Source of the DNA: Neptunomonas sp.
GTDB lineage: Bacteria > Pseudomonadota > Gammaproteobacteria > Pseudomonadales > Balneatricaceae
Direction of reading: 5' to 3'
Length of the DNA stretch: 64,000 bases
Assembly: GCF_016744175.1 (NCBI RefSeq)
Contig: NZ_JADGEV010000015.1
Span: 1 to 64,000, forward strand
The position numbers and the translations under genes are program-made. The notes under the pieces were generated by a model. That model saw only the letters and a list, made by a program, of their open reading frames with translations, searched no databases and was not told the DNA's origin. Each line of letters begins with the position of its first letter. Position 1 is the stretch's first letter. Positions 51,896 to 61,771 of the stretch are shown here, piece after piece.

Positions 51896-53161
51896 CTATG
51901 TTCTATTCGTTGTGGGTTTGTGTCCTCTCGCGTTTTCTCCAGAGCGTTGTCCATCTCTGTGGCCTGGTTTAGGCTTCTTTGACCGCTTAGGGTGTGCGGG
52001 GCGTTGCAAGCGAGATTGAGGTAAATCATTGACGGGTTTGAAGCCGGGAATCTCTTTACGCTCAAGAAGTGCACCTGTGAGGCGCTCAATAGCCGCTAGT
52101 AGCTTAAATTCATCAGCGCAGACCAGCGAAATGGCTTGGCCGGTGGCGCCAGCACGGCCCGTGCGTCCGATACGGTGGACATAATCTTCGGCAACGTTGG
52201 GTAGATCGTAGTTCACTACCTGTGGTAATTGGTCAATATCTAGCCCGCGAGCTGCGATATCAGTGGCTACTAAGACTTGAATAGAATTACTTTTAAAGTC
52301 AGCTAAAGCTCGGGTGCGAGCGCCTTGGCTTTTGTTGCCATGAATGGCTGCAGATTTTATTTTTGCAGCTTCCAGTTGCTTTGTTAACTTATTGGCGCCA
52401 TGTTTTGTTTTGGTGAAGACTAACACTTGACTCCATTGATGTTCTTTAATGAGCTGTGTAAGTAAAGCGGCCTTTCTGTTTTTATCAACGGGGGAAACCC
52501 ATTGCTCTACAGTCGGTGCCGTCGTGTTACGTGGGCTGACTGAAATTTCAACGGGGTTGTTAACTAAGCCTTTTGCCAGACTGCGGATCTCATCGGAGAA
52601 GGTGGCTGAAAACATTAAGTTTTGGCGCTTCTTCGGTAGCAGAGCAATGATTTTGCGAATGTCATTGATGAAACCCATATCCAACATACGGTCGGCTTCA
52701 TCAAGAATTAGTACTTCTAGTTGGTCAAATTTAACGGCTTTCTGGTTATACAGATCCATTAGACGGCCAGGGGTAGCAACGAGTATATCGACCCCTTTAC
52801 GCAGCCTCATCATTTGCGGATTAATTTTAACACCACCAAAAACTACAGTGGAGTGTAGTGGTAAGTTTTTACCATACATTTCAACACTTTCGCTTACTTG
52901 GGCTGCAAGCTCTCTTGTAGGTGTTAGTACCAGTGCTCTTACTTGATTTGAGCGTGGGCGATTGCCTTTGGATAGTAGCTCCAGTAAAGGGAGTGTAAAG
53001 CCTGCGGTTTTACCTGTACCTGTTTGCGCGGCGGCCATGACATCTTTGCCTTCAAGTACTGCAGGTATTGCTTGGGCTTGGATGGGAGATGGGGTGGAAT
53101 AGCCTTTTTCAGCAACAGCGTCGAGTAAAGGTGCGGACAGACCCAGGGAGGCAAAGCTCAT
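51896..53161 (-). CDS. rhlE: DEAD-box RNA helicase, RhlE-like
   Basis: [63 protein letters not shown]; basic C-terminus. Confidence 0.93.
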   Translation of the reverse strand: MSFASLGLSAPLLDAVAEKGYSTPSPIQAQAIPAVLEGKDVMAAAQTGTGKTAGFTLPLLELLSKGNRPRSNQVRALVLTPTRELAAQVSESVEMYGKNLPLHSTVVFGGVKINPQMMRLRKGVDILVATPGRLMDLYNQKAVKFDQLEVLILDEADRMLDMGFINDIRKIIALLPKKRQNLMFSATFSDEIRSLAKGLVNNPVEISVSPRNTTAPTVEQWVSPVDKNRKAALLTQLIKEHQWSQVLVFTKTKHGANKLTKQLEAAKIKSAAIHGNKSQGARTRALADFKSNSIQVLVATDIAARGLDIDQLPQVVNYDLPNVAEDYVHRIGRTGRAGATGQAISLVCADEFKLLAAIERLTGALLERKEIPGFKPVNDLPQSRLQRPAHPKRSKKPKPGHRDGQRSGENARGHKPTTNRT

Positions 53162-53420
53162 AGATTATCTCTTATTGGTGTTTTACAGATTATTTTACAG
53201 GTTGCTTCCGCCTTCAAAAGCGGTGCTGAAGCTTACAGGATCTAGGGCTGGAGCGCTATTTAAATCCGAGCTAAGCCAAGCCCCGAGTAAATGTGGTTCT
53301 AGTTATTGCTAGGGCTTTAATCAGTCAAGCTCAACAATAAGGACGCCAGCCGGTCCATGCGGTAAAATCCATTACAGGAAGTGACGGTATTATGAGTGGC
53401 TAAATCAATTGAGCTATCTG

Positions 53421-54884
53421 CTAGTTTATCTTTAAGCTACCCGCTGCAGGTAATTGATTCGCTGTTAATCCGATATCACTCCGGCTGCGATAAAAACGAT
53501 TCTGATCGGTCATGTCTGGCACACGTCTCTCCGGATCAAAACTGAACTGCCCCGTAGGTTCTATAAAAATATTCCCAAAGACCCTGACTGAATCTACAGA
53601 AGCGCGCCATGTAAATAGCTGTGTAGGTCCAGATTTTGCTGAACGCTCATCGGGGGATCGGTCACGGTCAATAACAATCAAGTTGCCAGTTAATGACACC
53701 TTAGAAGGTTGAACTGAGCCGCCACATGCCTTGATTTCTGTGCCAACACTAATAAGGTCAATATTGTCGGTATTTGCGCCATGCTGCAGCACGCTGTCTT
53801 TAATTTCTAGCTTTCCGCCACAAGGAAAGTCGATTGTACGGGAGTGATAACCATCCAAACCGGCTATAACACTTCCTTCTATCAAAGTATCTACCGCACG
53901 GCTTTTGAAGATATGCCCATCACCAAATGATCGGCGTATTATTGAATTACGAATAATGACCCGGTCAATGGAGCCCGCATAAAAACCATGGCCCAATGTC
54001 GATGATTTATCTTTCCAGCCAGTATTTTCGATGAGGCTGTCTTCTAAAGTTAGCTCGCCTCCGCGATTATCCGTAAGAATCCCAATAACAGTACGATCAA
54101 TATGAGCGCGCTTGAGAACCAAGTTGAAATCCCGTCCTTCAGCTTTTACACCTGCGCAGTTACCCCGTTGGCAATTTGCTTTCTCACCTTCGCCATGAAA
54201 ATCCTCAATCACCACACGGCAGTGATTGCAGGAAATGTTGATAATTGCCTTGGAATTAGCGATGCCTCTGAGAGAAACCCCTTTTAATCCTACTGTTAGT
54301 GATTTGTTGACAAATAAGCCTTGAGGATAAGTACCTGGCGGGATAGTTACTTTACTACCCAGCTTTGCATTATTGACCAATTTTTGAGCATTATGCTTTG
54401 AATACTCTATATGCTTGGGCTTATTCATATGTTTATAGGTCCAAGCTCCTGCTTCATGGGTAGGTAGGCCAATAAAAAGTTCTTCCTTCTTCAGATAGTC
54501 CCATTTGCCTAGGTTTAAATCGAATCCTAAACCCTCGTTGCTCCTATCATCAGTATGGCGCCTCCCCATAAAATAAAATTTGTACCCAGCTAAATCAAAG
54601 ACAGCACTGTTCCATGATTGTAGAACCGATCGCGGTCTAATCATTATATGAGTTTTACTTTCAATTTTTTTTGCCAGAACTGCAGATATGAAAGAGTGCT
54701 GCTGGTTGGAACTAATGTTACACCAGTCGACAAAGTGAGATTCTAGCTTTTTAGAGCGCTCATTCAGATTTTCGTCCTTTACTGTAGGATAGAGCTCCGC
54801 GGAAAAACCGAGAGCCCAAGCTGTCTTTACAATCGATAATAATATAGCCACTAGAGATATAAAACGCATACCCAGCTCCTGCAC
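53421..54884 (-). CDS. Secreted right-handed parallel beta-helix repeat protein
   Basis: Signal peptide; repeating short beta-rung pattern (TLEDSLIENTGW...VIIRNSIIRRSFGDGHIFKSRAVDTLIEGSVIAGLDGY...LEIKDSVLQHGANTDNID). Confidence 0.8.
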   Translation of the reverse strand: MQELGMRFISLVAILLSIVKTAWALGFSAELYPTVKDENLNERSKKLESHFVDWCNISSNQQHSFISAVLAKKIESKTHIMIRPRSVLQSWNSAVFDLAGYKFYFMGRRHTDDRSNEGLGFDLNLGKWDYLKKEELFIGLPTHEAGAWTYKHMNKPKHIEYSKHNAQKLVNNAKLGSKVTIPPGTYPQGLFVNKSLTVGLKGVSLRGIANSKAIINISCNHCRVVIEDFHGEGEKANCQRGNCAGVKAEGRDFNLVLKRAHIDRTVIGILTDNRGGELTLEDSLIENTGWKDKSSTLGHGFYAGSIDRVIIRNSIIRRSFGDGHIFKSRAVDTLIEGSVIAGLDGYHSRTIDFPCGGKLEIKDSVLQHGANTDNIDLISVGTEIKACGGSVQPSKVSLTGNLIVIDRDRSPDERSAKSGPTQLFTWRASVDSVRVFGNIFIEPTGQFSFDPERRVPDMTDQNRFYRSRSDIGLTANQLPAAGSLKIN

Positions 54885-55063
54885 GATGCAATAAAATCAA
54901 CGAGTGAGGGCCCCATCGGCCGCCTGATGGGAATGCTGCAAAATTGTCTTTTCGTTTGCTACAGCGGCTTTTTCAGAGTTCAGTCTATCCATAAAACAAT
55001 AAATGCGTCTGCTATGTCATTTCCTAATCATCCAACAGTACCATGTCAATTTCTAATGAAATA

Positions 55064-55900
55064 TTAGATATCAAACTTCAAATGTTTTCTTGCCGCTTCA
55101 AGTACTGCAGGGTTTGCTGGTGGGGAAGAAAGGTCCATTCCTTTCTCTAATGCTTTTACAACGGTCTTGAGTACTTTTATACGAGCGTACCATTTATGGT
55201 TGGCTGCAATGGGGTGCCAAGGAGATGAGACGGTGGATGTTCTTTTGAACATTTGGTTGATCGCTTCATCGTAATCTGCCCAGCTTTGACGGTTTCTAAT
55301 GTCTTCTTCCGTCAATTTCCAGCGTTTGATCGGGTCATTTAATCTTTCAGAAAAGCGCTGAAGTTGTTCTTTGGGGGAAATGTGCATAAAAATTTTAATG
55401 ATTCGGACGCCATCGTCGCTGAGTAAGCGTTCGAATTCGTTGATTTCTTGATATGCGCGTTGCCATTCAGGTGCCTTTGCAAATTTTTCTACTCTTTCTA
55501 CTAACACGCGGCCATACCACGAGCGATCGAATATAGCGATTCTGCCAGGGGCTGGTAATCGTGTTTGGAAGCGGTAAAGGTAATGTTTCCCTTGTTCGGC
55601 TTTTTCTGGAGCACCAATTGGATGTACTTGAAACCCTCGGGGGTCGAGTCGCGCGGTTAAGCGACGAATTGCTCCGCCTTTTCCGCTCGCGTCCCATCCT
55701 TCAAAAACGATGATAGCGCGTTTGTTTTTATGAAAATAAGCTTGCTGTACGTGCAGTAGTCTCTTCTGCCATTTTTTTAGGTTTTTCTCGTATTTTTTTT
55801 TGTTGGCGATGGTTGACTTGTTGAGTGCAAGTGAAGCGAGGGTAGGGGCTTTTTTTTCTAATAGGATTTCAGATGGTTGTTGCATAGCTATCTCACTCAT
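55064..55900 (-). CDS. ppk2: Polyphosphate kinase 2 family protein
   Basis: IVFEGWDASGKGGAIRRLTARLDPRGFQVHPIGAP, RIAIFDRSWYGRVLVERVE, PIKRWKLTEEDIRNRQSWADYDEAI. Confidence 0.93.
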   Translation of the reverse strand: MSEIAMQQPSEILLEKKAPTLASLALNKSTIANKKKYEKNLKKWQKRLLHVQQAYFHKNKRAIIVFEGWDASGKGGAIRRLTARLDPRGFQVHPIGAPEKAEQGKHYLYRFQTRLPAPGRIAIFDRSWYGRVLVERVEKFAKAPEWQRAYQEINEFERLLSDDGVRIIKIFMHISPKEQLQRFSERLNDPIKRWKLTEEDIRNRQSWADYDEAINQMFKRTSTVSSPWHPIAANHKWYARIKVLKTVVKALEKGMDLSSPPANPAVLEAARKHLKFDI

Positions 55901-55995
55901 CGAATTTAATATGAGTGTAAACAGACTTAAAGGTTATCTCAATGTTATGTGTATCGTACTGTGGTTTTGCAGGGAGGTAAGAAAGGCTTCATGAG

Positions 55996-56071
<76 letters not shown>

Positions 56072-56203
56072 ACTGCATGAAGTGGGCGTATAATAATGAG
56101 ATGGGCCGTTGAGATCAACCCCTAAAAACAAAATAATTTGAAATAAAATAATAAGATAAGCGGATTGTTCAAAAAGCAAACAATCCGCTGCTTCATTAGG
56201 CAA

Positions 56204-56638
56204 TTAATTTAGAGGGATACGTATTTTCTGTCCTGGGTATATTAGATCTGGGTCTTTAATGACTTCTTTGTTAGCTTCAAAAATTTTAGTGTAGTCGTTA
56301 CCGTTACCTAGGTATTTTTGAGCAATAGCCCATAACGAGTCGCCTGATTCAATCGTGTAGTACTCGACTTTTACAGAAGCGCTGTCTAGTAGTTGAAGGG
56401 AGTCAGCTTTTACTTCTGTAATCCCCTGCACGTTACCCGCCATTAATATGGCTTTTTCATATGCAGCTTGGTTTTGTGCAGACCCTGATACCATTGCTAC
56501 TCCGTTTTCTACCGAAACCGTTAGGCCATCAATACCTGGGTTATCTGATTCAATATGTTTTTGAATCTCTTCAGCTGGGTCATCATCTGAGCCAAAGAGT
56601 TTTTTTCCGAGGTTTGAGGCAAAATCAAATAAACCCAT
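56204..56638 (-). CDS. lysM: BON + LysM domain protein (Kbp/YgaU-like)
   Basis: BON region (GIDGLTVSVENGVAMVSGSAQNQAAYEKAILMAGNVQGI) and C-terminal LysM (YTIESGDSLWAIAQKYLGNGNDYTKIFEANKEVIKDPDLIYPGQKIRIP). Confidence 0.93.
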   Translation of the reverse strand: MGLFDFASNLGKKLFGSDDDPAEEIQKHIESDNPGIDGLTVSVENGVAMVSGSAQNQAAYEKAILMAGNVQGITEVKADSLQLLDSASVKVEYYTIESGDSLWAIAQKYLGNGNDYTKIFEANKEVIKDPDLIYPGQKIRIPLN

Positions 56639-56760
56639 GATGAATCCTTTTAAGTGTGTGAGTAAGCGGTTGCTTAAGTTAGAAGCTTATAATTCCATAT
56701 TGAATCTTAACCCAAGCTGGCTATCTGGGTTTTGCACGTGAGGGTCGTTAAAAATGCATA

Positions 56761-56794
56761 AAAAAAAGCCCCTGATAAGCAGGGGCAAAAAAAG
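56761..56794 (-). terminator. Rho-independent terminator downstream of pheA
   Basis: Reverse complement TTTTTTTGCCCCTGCTTATCAGGGGCTTTTTTT. Confidence 0.8.
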
Positions 56795-56892
56795 ACAACT
56801 CAATAGGAGAGAGTTGAAAGTAGGGATGTGATAGATACGTGGTTTCGTGAATACAATACGAATGTGTCTATCAGTTACTACTATCGATTTTT

Positions 56893-56909
56893 ATTGTGCG
56901 CTGCACAAT
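56893..56909. promoter_or_regulatory. Candidate operator palindrome
   Basis: ATTGTGC-GCT-GCACAAT perfect dyad, with a partial copy TTGTGCAGTGCA at 56972-56983. Confidence 0.4.
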
Positions 56910-56994
56910 TATACTTTAGTAGTATATGATTAACTTGTTAATATTTATAAAGTAAATTTTAATTTTTGCATTTGTGCAGTGCATTCATCTTTGA

Positions 56995-57858
56995 TTAATC
57001 TTGTGTTTTTTTAAACTGTTTTATGCGAAAAGGATGCGCAGGGTATGTGCCGATAATTCGGACCTCTTTAGCAAAAAAATCAAGTTCTTGAAGTGCATAC
57101 TGCATCTTTTTCTGTTCTGGGTGACCCTCAACATCAAGGTGAAAGCTGGTGGCTTGCATTGTGTCTGAAGCCATATAGCTTTCTAGTTTCACAGCGTTAA
57201 CTCCATTCGTGGCGAACCCTCCCAAGCCCTTGTATAGTGCCGCTGGCATGTTTCGAACAGTAAACATAATAGTAGTAATGAATGTTACGTTTGATTCTAG
57301 AATGGGCATATGGCTGTCTTTTGCCAAAATAACAAAGCGAGTGGTGTTGCCGGTTTTGTCCTGAAAGTTTTCTTTCAATATATCTAAATCATAAAGTTCA
57401 GCGGCAAGGCTTGATGCGATGGCAGCATGCCCTGGCTCTTCAATACTTAATAGCGCTTCAGCCGCTCCCGCTGTATCTAAGCTGGCTACTTGGGCTAGAT
57501 TTAGGTTTTTAATGTTGCCGTCACACTGGGCCAGTGCCTGAGGGTGTGATGAAACTGTGTGAAGGTCTGATATTTTAGTGCCTTTCCTAGCTACTAAGCA
57601 GTGGTTCACCGGTTCAAAATGCTCACTAATAATGTGTAACTGTGTTTTAGGCATTAGGCGATAAATTTCTTCTACTCGACCCGCGGTAGAGTTTTCGAGT
57701 GGAATCATGGCAAGTTGAGCTTCACCACGCTCAACCATAAACATCGCATCAACAAAACTCTCACATGCAAATGCTTCCATTTCAGGGTGGACATGGTGGC
57801 ATGATAGATGAGAATAGGCGCCTTTATGGCCCTGGTAAGCGATGATGTTGGTACTCAT
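56995..57858 (-). CDS. pheA: Prephenate dehydratase (with ACT domain)
   Basis: AYQGHKGAYSHLSCHHVHPEMEAFACESFVDAMFMVERGEAQLAMIPLENSTAGRVEEIYRLM; DKTGNTTRFVILAKD; ACT region with KLESYM. Confidence 0.94.
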   Translation of the reverse strand: MSTNIIAYQGHKGAYSHLSCHHVHPEMEAFACESFVDAMFMVERGEAQLAMIPLENSTAGRVEEIYRLMPKTQLHIISEHFEPVNHCLVARKGTKISDLHTVSSHPQALAQCDGNIKNLNLAQVASLDTAGAAEALLSIEEPGHAAIASSLAAELYDLDILKENFQDKTGNTTRFVILAKDSHMPILESNVTFITTIMFTVRNMPAALYKGLGGFATNGVNAVKLESYMASDTMQATSFHLDVEGHPEQKKMQYALQELDFFAKEVRIIGTYPAHPFRIKQFKKTQD

Positions 57859-57992
57859 GATAGTGTTGTTTCCGTGAGTCAGTTGTCGGTAGGTTATGAG
57901 TTATTATGTCACAGGCATGTATACAGGTTGAATCTTTCTAAGCAATAATCTAATGAGTTTTCTTAGGTAATATAAACACATAAGGAGAAGGT

Positions 57993-60089
57993 TTGCAGAT
58001 TAAGCGGTCAGTTATCATTTTTGTTGTTGCTGTCTTGTGTGGCTTGCTTGTTTCTTGGCAGTCATACATATACACACGTGGCTGGGGAAGTGTTCAAGCT
58101 CATCAGCAAGGTGCTTCTCGATTATTAGATACCATCAGTGCATTGCGTGTTGCCATTGATCAGTATCGTTATCTGCCATTTCTGCTTGCTCAAAATCATG
58201 ATGTGAAAGACCTTTTGGTTCAGGCTAATCCAGATAAAGTTATTAAAGTAAGCCGCTATCTTGAGCAAACTAATTTGGTAGCCGGTTCTGCAGCATTAAT
58301 TGTTTTAGACCTGACAGGTCAAATTGTTGCTTATAGTAACTGGCGGGACCAAGGCTCTTCTTCGCGAAGGTATTATGCCAATGCACCATTTTTTCTTCAG
58401 GCTTTAGCGGGAGAGCAAGGGAGATACTTTATGTTTGATAGTGATACAACTCGGCCCTCTTACTATCTTTCTGCTCCTATCTATCATCGTCAAATGTTAA
58501 TCGGTGTGTCCGTAATGCGATTAGATATAGCGGCCTTAAAAGAGCAGCTTTCTCTTGAGCATTCTTATTACGTTGCAGATCAAAACGGTAAGTTGTTGTT
58601 TGCGAGTCAATCATTATTCGAGGGGGCTGATCACACTTGGCCTTTTGCTCCGATCAAACATGATCAGTTATTTGATGGTCGAGATGTTTCTATCTGGACC
58701 TCTGTCGGCAAGCGACAACTAATTGAATCGGTATTGCTTGATGATCTGAAATGGGAAGTGGGTGTTCTTAGTCCGTTGTCTGAAGCGGAGCAAAGAGCTG
58801 TTTATGTAGGCTTCACTGTTGCGGGTGGATGTGTAGCTTTTGTGTTATTGGTTTTATATTTAAGAGAGTTTCGGTTAAAACGGCGTTCGCAAGCACAAGT
58901 GATCCGAGCGCGAATCGAGAGCGAACAACAGCAACGTTATATTATCAACACCGCACAGGTCGGACTAATTACTGTGGACCGTCAGGGTGCAGTTGTTTTT
59001 ATTAACTCAATGGTTATGCAGCAGTTTGGCGTGTCCTTATCGCTGATAATTGGCCAGCCGTTAACATCTATTTTTGCAGATATTGATCAATTCACACCAT
59101 TGAAACGTTGGTTAAATGGTTTGTCTCAAGGAGAGTTTACACCTATTACTGGATATGAAGTGGTTGGGCGTCGCTCGGACGGTTCTGTTTTTCCCGTTCT
59201 ATTTTCGATTCGAATGATGACGGCGACTCCCGAACCAAGCTATTTAGTGACAATCATAGATATTACGCGCCGCAAACGCTTGGAATATAAATTACGTGAG
59301 GCCAATGAGTCGCTTGAGTTTAAAGTGCAACAACGCACCAAGGCGTTGGAGTCTGCACAAAATGAACTCATTCAAGCGGAGAAGTTAGCTGCGCTGGGAA
59401 GGATGTCTGCGGTGATGGTCCACGAGTTGAACCAACCTTTAACCGCTATGAGAAATTACCTAGCAATAATACGTAAGCTGGCTGATCAGCCTTCAATGTT
59501 GAATGAAAATTTGAGCATAATGAATAGTTTGGTTGATAGGATGGCAACTATTACAGGACAGCTAAAAACCTTTGCATATAAAAGTGTGGATACACGCAGT
59601 GTGGTCGACTTAGTTTTCTCGATTGAACATGTATTTAAGCAGTATAAAGAAAGATTTGTTGAGCAGTCTATCGTTCATGGTTTTGAGCACGCATTGCCAC
59701 ATTACTGGATACAAGGTGATGCTGTTCGTATCGAACAAGTGTTAGTTAACCTGATGACGAATGCATGTGATTCTATGCTAGAGCTACATTCTGGTGAGAT
59801 TTCTATTACGCTTACTCATCTTGAAAGTCGGTCACTTGATCAAGTGGGTGACTGGGTAGTTCTTAGCATTCGAGATACAGGAAAAGGAGCGAATGATGAA
59901 CAGCTTGCCCATATGTTTGAGCCATTCTATACATCAAAGTTGATGGGGAATGGTTTAGGTTTAGGCTTGCCTATTGCACAGGGGATTGTTCGAGATTTGG
60001 GTGGCAAGGTGGAAGTCAGTAAAAACCAAAAGCAAGGTTTATGTTTTACCGTCTATTTACCTCTAGTAAAAAATAGCGAGGAGCTTTAA
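57993..60089 (+). CDS. DctB-like sensor histidine kinase (periplasmic sensor, PAS, HisKA, HATPase)
   Basis: Periplasmic region LRVAIDQYRYLPFLLAQNHDVKDLLVQANPDKVIKVSRYLEQTN; H-box LGRMSAVMVHELNQPLTAMRNYL; GNGLGLGLPIAQGIVRDLGG. TTG start behind AAGGAG. Confidence 0.92.
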   Translation: MQIKRSVIIFVVAVLCGLLVSWQSYIYTRGWGSVQAHQQGASRLLDTISALRVAIDQYRYLPFLLAQNHDVKDLLVQANPDKVIKVSRYLEQTNLVAGSAALIVLDLTGQIVAYSNWRDQGSSSRRYYANAPFFLQALAGEQGRYFMFDSDTTRPSYYLSAPIYHRQMLIGVSVMRLDIAALKEQLSLEHSYYVADQNGKLLFASQSLFEGADHTWPFAPIKHDQLFDGRDVSIWTSVGKRQLIESVLLDDLKWEVGVLSPLSEAEQRAVYVGFTVAGGCVAFVLLVLYLREFRLKRRSQAQVIRARIESEQQQRYIINTAQVGLITVDRQGAVVFINSMVMQQFGVSLSLIIGQPLTSIFADIDQFTPLKRWLNGLSQGEFTPITGYEVVGRRSDGSVFPVLFSIRMMTATPEPSYLVTIIDITRRKRLEYKLREANESLEFKVQQRTKALESAQNELIQAEKLAALGRMSAVMVHELNQPLTAMRNYLAIIRKLADQPSMLNENLSIMNSLVDRMATITGQLKTFAYKSVDTRSVVDLVFSIEHVFKQYKERFVEQSIVHGFEHALPHYWIQGDAVRIEQVLVNLMTNACDSMLELHSGEISITLTHLESRSLDQVGDWVVLSIRDTGKGANDEQLAHMFEPFYTSKLMGNGLGLGLPIAQGIVRDLGGKVEVSKNQKQGLCFTVYLPLVKNSEEL

Positions 60090-61454
60090 TTGGACATTCG
60101 TGGGCACGTAGTTTTAGTTGATGATGAAGAGATTGTGCGTCAGTCAACAGAGCAATGGCTGAAGGTCTGTGGCTTTACTGTCGATAGCTTTAGTAGAGCA
60201 GAAAATGCTCTGCAGGTACTAAATGATTCATTTTCCGGCGTCGTTGTCACTGATGTGAAGATGCCAGGTATGGATGGCTTGGAACTTCTACAAGAAGCAT
60301 TATTAAAAGTATCGGGTGTGCCGGTAATATTACTAACCGCCCATGGCGATGTTGATATGGCAATCAATGCGATGCGAAATGGAGCATATGATTTTATTGA
60401 AAAGCCTTACGTTCCTGAGCGTTTAGCAGAAACTGTACATAGAGCTTGTGAAAAACGTAGGCTCATTTTAGAAAACCAAAAACTACAGCAAAATCTTGTT
60501 TCGTTGTCTGGCGTAGATGCAAGAATTATAGGTGTCTCGCCAGCTATTCAGCGCTTGAAGCGGGAGTTAGTAAAACTGGCAGAGCAAGGTACGCATGTAA
60601 TCGTTTACGGCGAAACAGGGACGGGTAAGGAGTTAGTGGCACAATGTTTACATGAGTATAGCCATCGGACAAAGTATAATTTTGTTCCAATAAATTGCGG
60701 AGCAATACCTGAGTCTTTAATAGAAAGTGAACTATTTGGACATGAAGCTGGGGCGTTCACTAGCGCTGCAAAAAAACGAATAGGCAAGTTTGAATACTCA
60801 GATAAAGGAACACTGTTTCTTGATGAGATTGAGAGTATGCCTCTAAATCTGCAGGTTAAGTTGCTTCGCGCTTTTCAGGAAGGGGTGATAGAGCGTTTAG
60901 GTTCAAATACACCTATTCATGTTGATTTACGCGTTATTGCTGCAGCAAAAGTAGATTTAAGAGATGAAGAAAATTTTAGGGAAGATTTGTTTTATCGATT
61001 GAGTATTGCTCAATTGCATATTCCTCCATTGCGAGAGCGCCTCGAAGATGTGCCTCTATTATTCAATCATTATTTAAAAATTGTTGCATCTGACCATGAC
61101 AGAAACCCTCGAGTATTGTCTGTTCAAGATCAATCGACTCTCATCGGCTACCAGTGGCCGGGTAATGTTAGAGAATTAAAGAATATAGCCATCCGTTATT
61201 CGTTGGATCCTGACTTATCGGTTGCTGATATTCTCATGGCGTCTGAAGGGATGCCAAATATGAGTAAGGTCCACTCTAGGGAACTCTCGTTAGCAATACA
61301 GGTAGCAAACTTTGAAGCGGATGCTATTCGTGATGCTTTACGGTTTCATAAAGGTAATATCAAACTAACAATGGAGCAGCTAGACCTGCCACGCCGCACC
61401 CTTAACCAGAAGATGATTCGTTACGGTATCAACCGGAATGATTTTAAAAGCTAG
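60090..61454 (+). CDS. DctD-like sigma-54-dependent response regulator
   Basis: REC VVLVDDEEIVRQ...VVVTDVKMPGMDG; AAA+ VYGETGTGKELVAQCLHEYS, ELFGHEAGAFTSAAKK, GTLFLDEIESMP; Fis-type HTH LDLPRRTLNQKMIRYGI. TTG start. Confidence 0.95.
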   Translation: MDIRGHVVLVDDEEIVRQSTEQWLKVCGFTVDSFSRAENALQVLNDSFSGVVVTDVKMPGMDGLELLQEALLKVSGVPVILLTAHGDVDMAINAMRNGAYDFIEKPYVPERLAETVHRACEKRRLILENQKLQQNLVSLSGVDARIIGVSPAIQRLKRELVKLAEQGTHVIVYGETGTGKELVAQCLHEYSHRTKYNFVPINCGAIPESLIESELFGHEAGAFTSAAKKRIGKFEYSDKGTLFLDEIESMPLNLQVKLLRAFQEGVIERLGSNTPIHVDLRVIAAAKVDLRDEENFREDLFYRLSIAQLHIPPLRERLEDVPLLFNHYLKIVASDHDRNPRVLSVQDQSTLIGYQWPGNVRELKNIAIRYSLDPDLSVADILMASEGMPNMSKVHSRELSLAIQVANFEADAIRDALRFHKGNIKLTMEQLDLPRRTLNQKMIRYGINRNDFKS

Positions 61455-61516
61455 CTCGTCTTCATTCTTACTTGCTGTGCAGGTGAGTCATTTTTTTATG
61501 AATAGGCAGAAAATAG

Positions 61517-61530
61517 CGCACTTTGGTGCG
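61517..61530. promoter_or_regulatory. Candidate enhancer/operator inverted repeat upstream of TAXI-TRAP
   Basis: CGCAC-TTTG-GTGCG. Confidence 0.3.
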
Positions 61531-61565
61531 AATACTTCTTTAAACAAGCCGTTACTCTCCTGAAA

Positions 61566-61581
61566 CCCCGTAGTCACGGGG
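61566..61581. promoter_or_regulatory. Second inverted repeat upstream of TAXI-TRAP
   Basis: CCCCGT-AGTC-ACGGGG; no T-run, so enhancer site or 3' hairpin of the response-regulator gene cannot be distinguished. Confidence 0.35.
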
Positions 61582-61702
61582 GAATAACTGATAAGCTATT
61601 TGTTGCCTATTGCTGCTGGCATATAAGCAATAAAATGCTCATTTTTAGTTAGAAATAGTTAAATAATATACAAAGCACTTATAAAACAATTGGTTGTGTT
61701 TG

Positions 61703-61719
61703 TTGGCTTGCTTTCTGCT
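61703..61719 (+). promoter_or_regulatory. Candidate sigma-54 (-24/-12) promoter
   Basis: TTGGCTTG-CTTT-CTGCT: GG (61705-61706) and GC (61717-61718) separated by exactly 10 nt; about 53 nt upstream of ATG 61772; sigma-54 activator gene immediately upstream. Confidence 0.65.
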
Positions 61720-61771
61720 CTAGTTATTCTGTATCTACGTTGCAGTTATAACAATCATAAAAGGTGACAGA

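Noticed and set aside
51823-52089. 88-aa minus-strand ORF overlapping the rhlE 3' end
   Set aside because: Alternate frame crossing the rhlE terminator hairpin; no start context.
52449-52946. 165-aa plus-strand ORF
   Set aside because: Antisense to rhlE; mirror of conserved helicase motifs.
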